DNA of 33,344 nt from Lingula anatina (taxonomy: Eukaryota; Brachiopoda; Lingulata; Lingulida; Lingulidae): NCBI RefSeq assembly GCF_001039355.2, contig NW_019773736.1:999347-1032690 (forward strand), written 5' to 3'. Positions 31,197 to 33,344 of the stretch are shown piece after piece. Position 1 is the first letter of the stretch. Each line of letters begins with the position of its first letter. The position numbers and the translations under genes were made by a program. Below the pieces are notes generated by a model. It saw only the letters and a list, made by a program, of their open reading frames with translations, was not told the origin of the DNA and did not search any database.

Positions 31197-31886
31197 ATTG
31201 CAGAATTATGTTAGTTCCATGACAACAAAAATGAGGGAGATAGTCTTTCTCGTCTTTTTAGTTAAAGCTTTACTAGTTGTCAATTTATTTTTGCCTTATC
31301 AGGAATATTTTATTCTTTTAGTTTCTGTGTGAGAAACACTTTGTGAGCATCTCAGAGAGAAGTCTGTTCACAGGGCTCAAAGCACCCACAAACTTTGGAC
31401 GACCAGATTTTCAGAAAGTGATCAGAGATATCTCCTTACAATGGCCCAAGGTAAGAAAACTCTGCTTTAAAGTATGGTGTAAAATATTATGTTTTTTTCT
31501 TTATTATATTAATTGCTGATTCATTCTTTGTTACCATAATGTAGTGTTTATCTTCACAAATTAAAAATGAATATATTTGTTACCATAATGTAGTGTTTAT
31601 CTTCACAAATTAAAAATGAATATATTTGTACATTTTGTTACCATAATGTAAAATGTGAAATATCACTCAACAACATGCATATCATTGTTGGATTAATTTT
31701 TGTGCCATATTTTCTTCATTTAGCAAGACATAAGTGGTTTATTTTTATATCGTCTCTCTCCAGGTCCATAAATTTGGTGTATTTGCTTGTGGTCCTCCTG
31801 CCTTGACTAACAGTGTGTCCGCAGCTTGCTCCCATGTCAACAAGACTTCTTCAGCCTCCTTTTCTTTCTATGAAGAAAATTTTTAG
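16451..31886 (+). CDS. DUOX: Dual oxidase (DUOX), 31 coding exons, 1,499 aa
   Basis: Coding exons: 16451-16505, 17145-17219, 17448-17609, 18065-18252, 18923-19130, 19623-19789, 20070-20130, 20394-20490, 20777-20870, 21124-21217, 21626-21798, 22384-22565, 22862-22980, 23176-23313, 23685-23816, 24091-24290, 24715-24900, 25113-25329, 25606-25699, 26856-27001, 27214-27301, 27488-27654, 28063-28293, 28539-28635, 28966-29176, 29406-29526, 29775-30004, 30504-30662, 30910-31065, 31322-31450, 31764-31886. All introns are GT-AG. The phases close exactly to 4,500 nt with a TAG stop. Domain order is signal peptide, peroxidase-like ectodomain, first helix, cytosolic PH-like region, EF-hands, six-helix haem core and FAD/NADPH dehydrogenase. 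This is the full DUOX architecture, and the length is close to insect and human DUOX (about 1,500-1,550). It oxidises cytosolic NADPH and releases H2O2 outside. The start at 16451 gives a compact signal peptide with A at -3 and G at +4. I see no internal stop or frameshift. Confidence 0.95.
18873..18920. repeat. (TTTA)n microsatellite forming the exon 5 acceptor tract
   Basis: About ten TTTA/TTTATT units, with one TTCA interruption, end directly at TTTTCAG, the 3' splice site of DUOX exon 5 (18923). The repeat therefore serves as the polypyrimidine tract of that intron. Confidence 0.9.
19170..19431. mobile_element. MITE with long inverted repeats, DUOX intron 5
   Basis: The left arm begins TAGAGCGCGTTCCCAATGAA and continues through ACTATTGTTTGTAAGTAG to ACTCTGCAGGGACCGTCGC. 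The right arm, read on the other strand, begins TAAGGGCTCATTCCCAATGA and continues through ACTATCGTTCTACGTTGA to AACTCCGCTGGGACTGTCGC. The match runs about 80 bases per arm with substitutions. ACAG flanks both ends and could be a target duplication. There is no coding capacity. It sits within the intron between exons 5 and 6, 40 bases past the exon 5 donor. Confidence 0.75.
22002..22221. mobile_element. Diverged MITE of the same family, DUOX intron 11
   Basis: The right end, read on the minus strand, begins CTAAGGGCGCATTCCCATAG, continues through ATTTTAGATAGATCTATCCC and ends CGTGGGGAGTC. The left arm (ACTCCCAGAGGTTAGATCGA, then TCCAACTAGATCGACC) is a degraded inverted match. The terminal AAGGGCGCATTC and the inner GACTCCCCACGGGGA block link it to the elements at 16184 and 19170. 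Copies differ enough to be old. Confidence 0.6.
22284..22315. repeat. Imperfect (GATA)n microsatellite, DUOX intron 11
   Basis: A short run of GATA units with single-base interruptions. Non-coding. Confidence 0.8.
23176..23816 (+). other. DUOX: DUOX exons 14-15: first transmembrane helix
   Basis: After PCPQPKQL and a second cysteine (C562 and C576, candidates for the extracellular cysteines that pair with other parts of DUOX or with DUOXA), residues about 590-613 form an uninterrupted hydrophobic helix ([15 protein letters not shown], then FAGLVIVL). A basic stretch (KKIQNRRNQ) then marks the cytosolic side. This places the peroxidase domain outside and the EF-hands inside. The exon junction falls inside the helix. 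Confidence 0.85.
24091..24900 (+). other. DUOX: DUOX exons 16-17: cytosolic PH-like region
   Basis: Residues about 649-777 correspond to the cytosolic segment between helix 1 and the EF-hands, which is a pleckstrin-homology-like domain in structures of human DUOX. Recognisable pieces are LHFPKEYDV, aligned with the human KIPKEYDL block, and an arginine/lysine-rich helix ending FLHHVFAQ that matches the human FFRHLFAQ. It links calcium sensing to the catalytic core. Fold assignment is by family, not from visible motifs. Confidence 0.7.
25113..27001 (+). other. DUOX: DUOX EF-hand region (exons 18-20)
   Basis: EF1 loop [12 protein letters not shown] (828-839) is canonical: D, D, N, an oxygen-ligand position and E at 12. 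EF2 loop [12 protein letters not shown] (864-875) keeps D1, D3, D9 and E12 but has Gly at position 5, where Asn, Asp or Ser is usual. A third, loop-less EF-like segment ([16 protein letters not shown]) follows in exon 20. Calcium binding here activates the oxidase in vertebrates. Exon 19 encodes EF2, and its last 59 bases are the unit amplified in the adjacent tandem array. Exon 19 must use the first donor (25700), because reading past it meets TAA at once. Confidence 0.9.
25641..26719 (+). repeat. 13 x 83-bp tandem array built from the EF2 exon end plus its splice donor
   Basis: Copies start at 25641 + 83n (n = 0 to 12). Each unit has 59 bases of exon 19 (ATGTATGACCTGG to GCATTGCTCAG) followed by GTAAGTATT and 15 further intron bases. 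Copy 1 is the real end of exon 19; copies 2-13 fill most of intron 19. Copies 1, 2 and 13 read GAATTCAC, whereas copies 3-12 read GAATTTAC; copy 13 alone has GTGAGT in place of GTAAGT. Otherwise the units are identical as far as I can read. No AG acceptor precedes the exon-like part of any copy, and neither 59 nor 83 is divisible by three, so the copies are not whole cassette exons. The array may be a recent minisatellite or an assembly error. Confidence 0.97.
27214..29526 (+). other. DUOX: DUOX haem-binding ferric-reductase membrane core (exons 21-26)
   Basis: Exon 21 and the start of exon 22 encode a polar linker. Then come helix 2 ([20 protein letters not shown]) and further helices through exon 26. 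Two pairs of histidines bind the two stacked haems: H1080 and H1094 (FHK and GHTIGH, 14 apart) and H1174 and H1187 (VHN and LHGS, 13 apart). These are the spacings seen in NOX2. Other family blocks are [36 protein letters not shown] and [13 protein letters not shown]. Electrons cross from FAD to external oxygen through this core. Confidence 0.92.
29598..29770. repeat. Two-copy tandem duplication (88-bp period) at the end of DUOX intron 26
   Basis: TACTAAAATACCTCATACTA occurs at 29601 and 29689, with matching downstream sequence. The second copy ends at the exon 27 acceptor, so the pre-acceptor sequence of that exon was duplicated into the intron. The first copy lacks the AAG acceptor. Confidence 0.8.
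31172..31196. repeat. (CT)n microsatellite, DUOX intron 29
   Basis: About twelve CT units in the intron between exons 29 and 30. Confidence 0.9.
31528..31655. repeat. Tandem duplication (49-bp period, 2 copies plus a partial), DUOX intron 30
   Basis: TTACCATAATGTAGTGTTTA begins at 31531 and 31580 with identical following sequence to AAAAATGAATATA. A third partial copy (TTACCATAATGTA) begins at 31638. Recent, non-coding. Confidence 0.9.
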
Positions 31887-32520
31887 GATACTGAAGCAGA
31901 AAGATGTCAATTATTCAATACATCATGTATGTCTTGGATGCTTGGGTAGAATAGAAGAGTGCAAAAGTGATCTAGATTTATGAGAAAATGAACATTTTAA
32001 TGTTTTACTGGCCAGTAACCTGTTTATATCATCCCTCCAAAAAAGGTTATGTATTGCTTACTCGGATATTTTATTTGGCACTATTTTTCTTCCTGTATAT
32101 CAGTATATTGATTACTGTGTGATATTCTATGATATTCAATTAGATACATTATGTATGCTTGAGCAAAAGTGATATTAAAAGAATGCAAATGATCTGGATC
32201 TACAAAAAAATAAACATTTAAACTTTCTGGGCAGTAACTGTTATATTATCCAAGAAAAGGATGTGTATTATTCTCCAACATTTTATTTGAAAATATTTTT
32301 CTTTAATATCAATGATTCCATTATTGTACAATTTATTTGACAGTTTATTTTAATATAATATACCATTTGTTAATGTGATGAATTAAACCATCCAAGCACA
32401 CTGGAATCGTGTTTAAAATGTGTTGTTTTGCACATTTGAGACAAATGTGAAAACTTGTGATATTTATATGGATATAGTTGTAATATTGTTTTGCTGTAAT
32501 AAAAAGTCTTTATTTTATCC
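31887..32520 (+). other. DUOX 3' UTR containing a diverged ~225-bp internal duplication
   Basis: The stop codon is TAG at 31884-31886. Copy 1 (about 31905-32130) and copy 2 (about 32131-32340) share an ordered series of blocks: CAT(C/T)ATGTATG, GCAAAAGTGAT, GATCT(A/G)GAT, a GCCAGTAAC/GGCAGTAAC pair, ATTTTATTTG and ATATTGATT-like ends, with many substitutions. Copy 2 carries an AATAAA at 32209-32214. The likely 3' end follows AATAAA at 32498. Confidence 0.6.
32498..32503 (+). terminator. Likely DUOX poly(A) signal (AATAAA)
   Basis: Canonical AATAAA about 610 bases past the stop codon, followed within 30 bases by T-rich sequence (TCTTTATTTTATCC). Alternatives are AATAAA at 32209-32214 and 32740-32745, so more than one end may be used. 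Confidence 0.5.
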
Positions 32521-33311
32521 ATTTTATTTTAGAAGTACAATTAATTTTACAGGCTCTGTGCATTTACTTATCAAATAAGTTTTTTTAATGCCTGAATGGG
32601 CACATCACTGGATACCAGATACATGTAGGCCTTTAGTTGAAAATTGTTAAACATTTTGACAATTTTTTCCATTTTTAACTGGACATCAAGCTCCTATCTT
32701 GTCTTATTTTGGGACAAAGCTATTTTTTTCCTATTTTTAAATAAACTTTATTTTTCCTTATTTTTGCAGTCTTGATATTTTTTCCTTTTTTGCTGTTGTT
32801 GTTATTACATGTTTATTACATGCCTTCTTAGGGCTTTGGTATTTAAAAGTCCTTTAGCAAAATGAAAAGTGTGCATGTATGTGCATTTATTATAAATAAC
32901 ATATCGTAAGAAACTTGTTCTTATACATTCTCTTAGTAACAGAACGTTACATATACATTTAATACTTTTAAATGGAAAACAACACTCTAGGACACTAGCA
33001 TTTAATTAGGGCCTTTTTTTATTCACTAATATTTTACGGGGAGGATTCCAAATCCACAGTGTAGACTATTTTTGAGCGTAAAAACACCATGAAGGGAATG
33101 CTTCACTCGTTTGATTTGAAAACTCACTAAAACAATATCCAATTCATCTTTTTGATTTGGATAAAAAAATTGCGCAAAAAATTCAGATTTCCTCAAAATT
33201 AGAAAAGGAATTTGTTAGGGCTTGCATCCTTATTTTTTCTTTTTCAACACTTTTTTAATATCCACCCCCCCCCCTTCCCTACCCCTAACCCCACCCAATC
33301 ACCCAGTCACC

Positions 33312-33344
<33 letters not shown>
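32521..33344. other. 3' flank of DUOX, no supported gene
   Basis: T-rich non-coding sequence. It contains a C run near 33264-33274 and finishes in a (CT)n microsatellite (about 33314-33344) that runs off the window edge. I see no gene. Confidence 0.6.

Larger units (their letters stand above)
29775..31886 (+). other. DUOX: DUOX FAD/NADPH dehydrogenase domain (exons 27-31)
   Basis: This is the cytosolic flavoprotein reductase. FAD-binding HPFTI is at 1268-1272 after [15 protein letters not shown] follows. NADPH-binding blocks are MYIDGPFGG (1312-1320), the dinucleotide loop GGGIGVTPF (1335-1343), [14 protein letters not shown], and CGPP (1468-1471). The C-terminus is FYEENF, the conserved NOX/DUOX terminal aromatic needed for hydride transfer. 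All expected motifs are intact, so the oxidase should be active. Confidence 0.95.

Noticed and set aside
1-33344. tRNA, rRNA or other structured RNA genes
   Set aside because: I looked for tRNA A/B-box patterns and cloverleaf-like segments by eye and found none convincing. A covariance-model scan could still find one.

Overview
This is an animal genomic window: intron-rich, AT-rich, with GT-AG introns, microsatellites and many decayed DNA and RNA transposons. No prokaryotic features are visible. The two host genes and the mix of Tc1, piggyBac, PolB-element and gag remnants suggest a marine invertebrate. I lean toward a lophotrochozoan, perhaps a bivalve mollusc, but that is inference from style and not from a marker gene.

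Layout. Positions 1-11061 hold no host gene that I can support. This stretch is a transposon graveyard: a Tc1-like transposase fragment (about 1.45-1.94 kb, minus), a type-B DNA polymerase fragment (2.67-3.08 kb, minus), a piggyBac-like transposase fragment (3.17-3.36 kb, minus), a retrotransposon gag remnant (5.9-6.4 kb, minus), and a short element with poly-G/poly-C arms flanked by an 8-bp direct repeat (7.79-8.07 kb). Positions 11062-13419 on the minus strand carry a complete seven-exon dual oxidase maturation factor gene (DUOXA, 316 aa). A divergent intergenic region of about 3 kb follows. Positions 16451-31886 on the plus strand carry a complete 31-coding-exon dual oxidase gene (DUOX, 1,499 aa). 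I rebuilt it exon by exon with every junction in phase. The 3' UTR and flank run to the window end.

Function. DUOX is a plasma-membrane NADPH oxidase with an extracellular peroxidase-like domain, a cytosolic EF-hand calcium switch, a six-helix haem-binding ferric-reductase core and a C-terminal FAD/NADPH dehydrogenase. It exports electrons to make hydrogen peroxide. DUOXA is the five-helix partner needed for DUOX to leave the ER and work at the surface. Their head-to-head arrangement matches the divergent DUOX/DUOXA pairing of vertebrates, so the window holds a complete two-gene ROS module for epithelial defence or matrix crosslinking.

Most unusual features. (1) A near-perfect 13 x 83-bp tandem array begins inside the exon for the second EF-hand, so intron 19 is mostly copies of that exon's 3' end, each with its own splice donor. 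(2) The peroxidase-like domain keeps a histidine at the proximal haem-ligand position but lacks the distal one. (3) A family of inverted-repeat MITEs occurs at least three, probably four, times within the DUOXA-DUOX locus. I saw no sign of a wholly new gene system.
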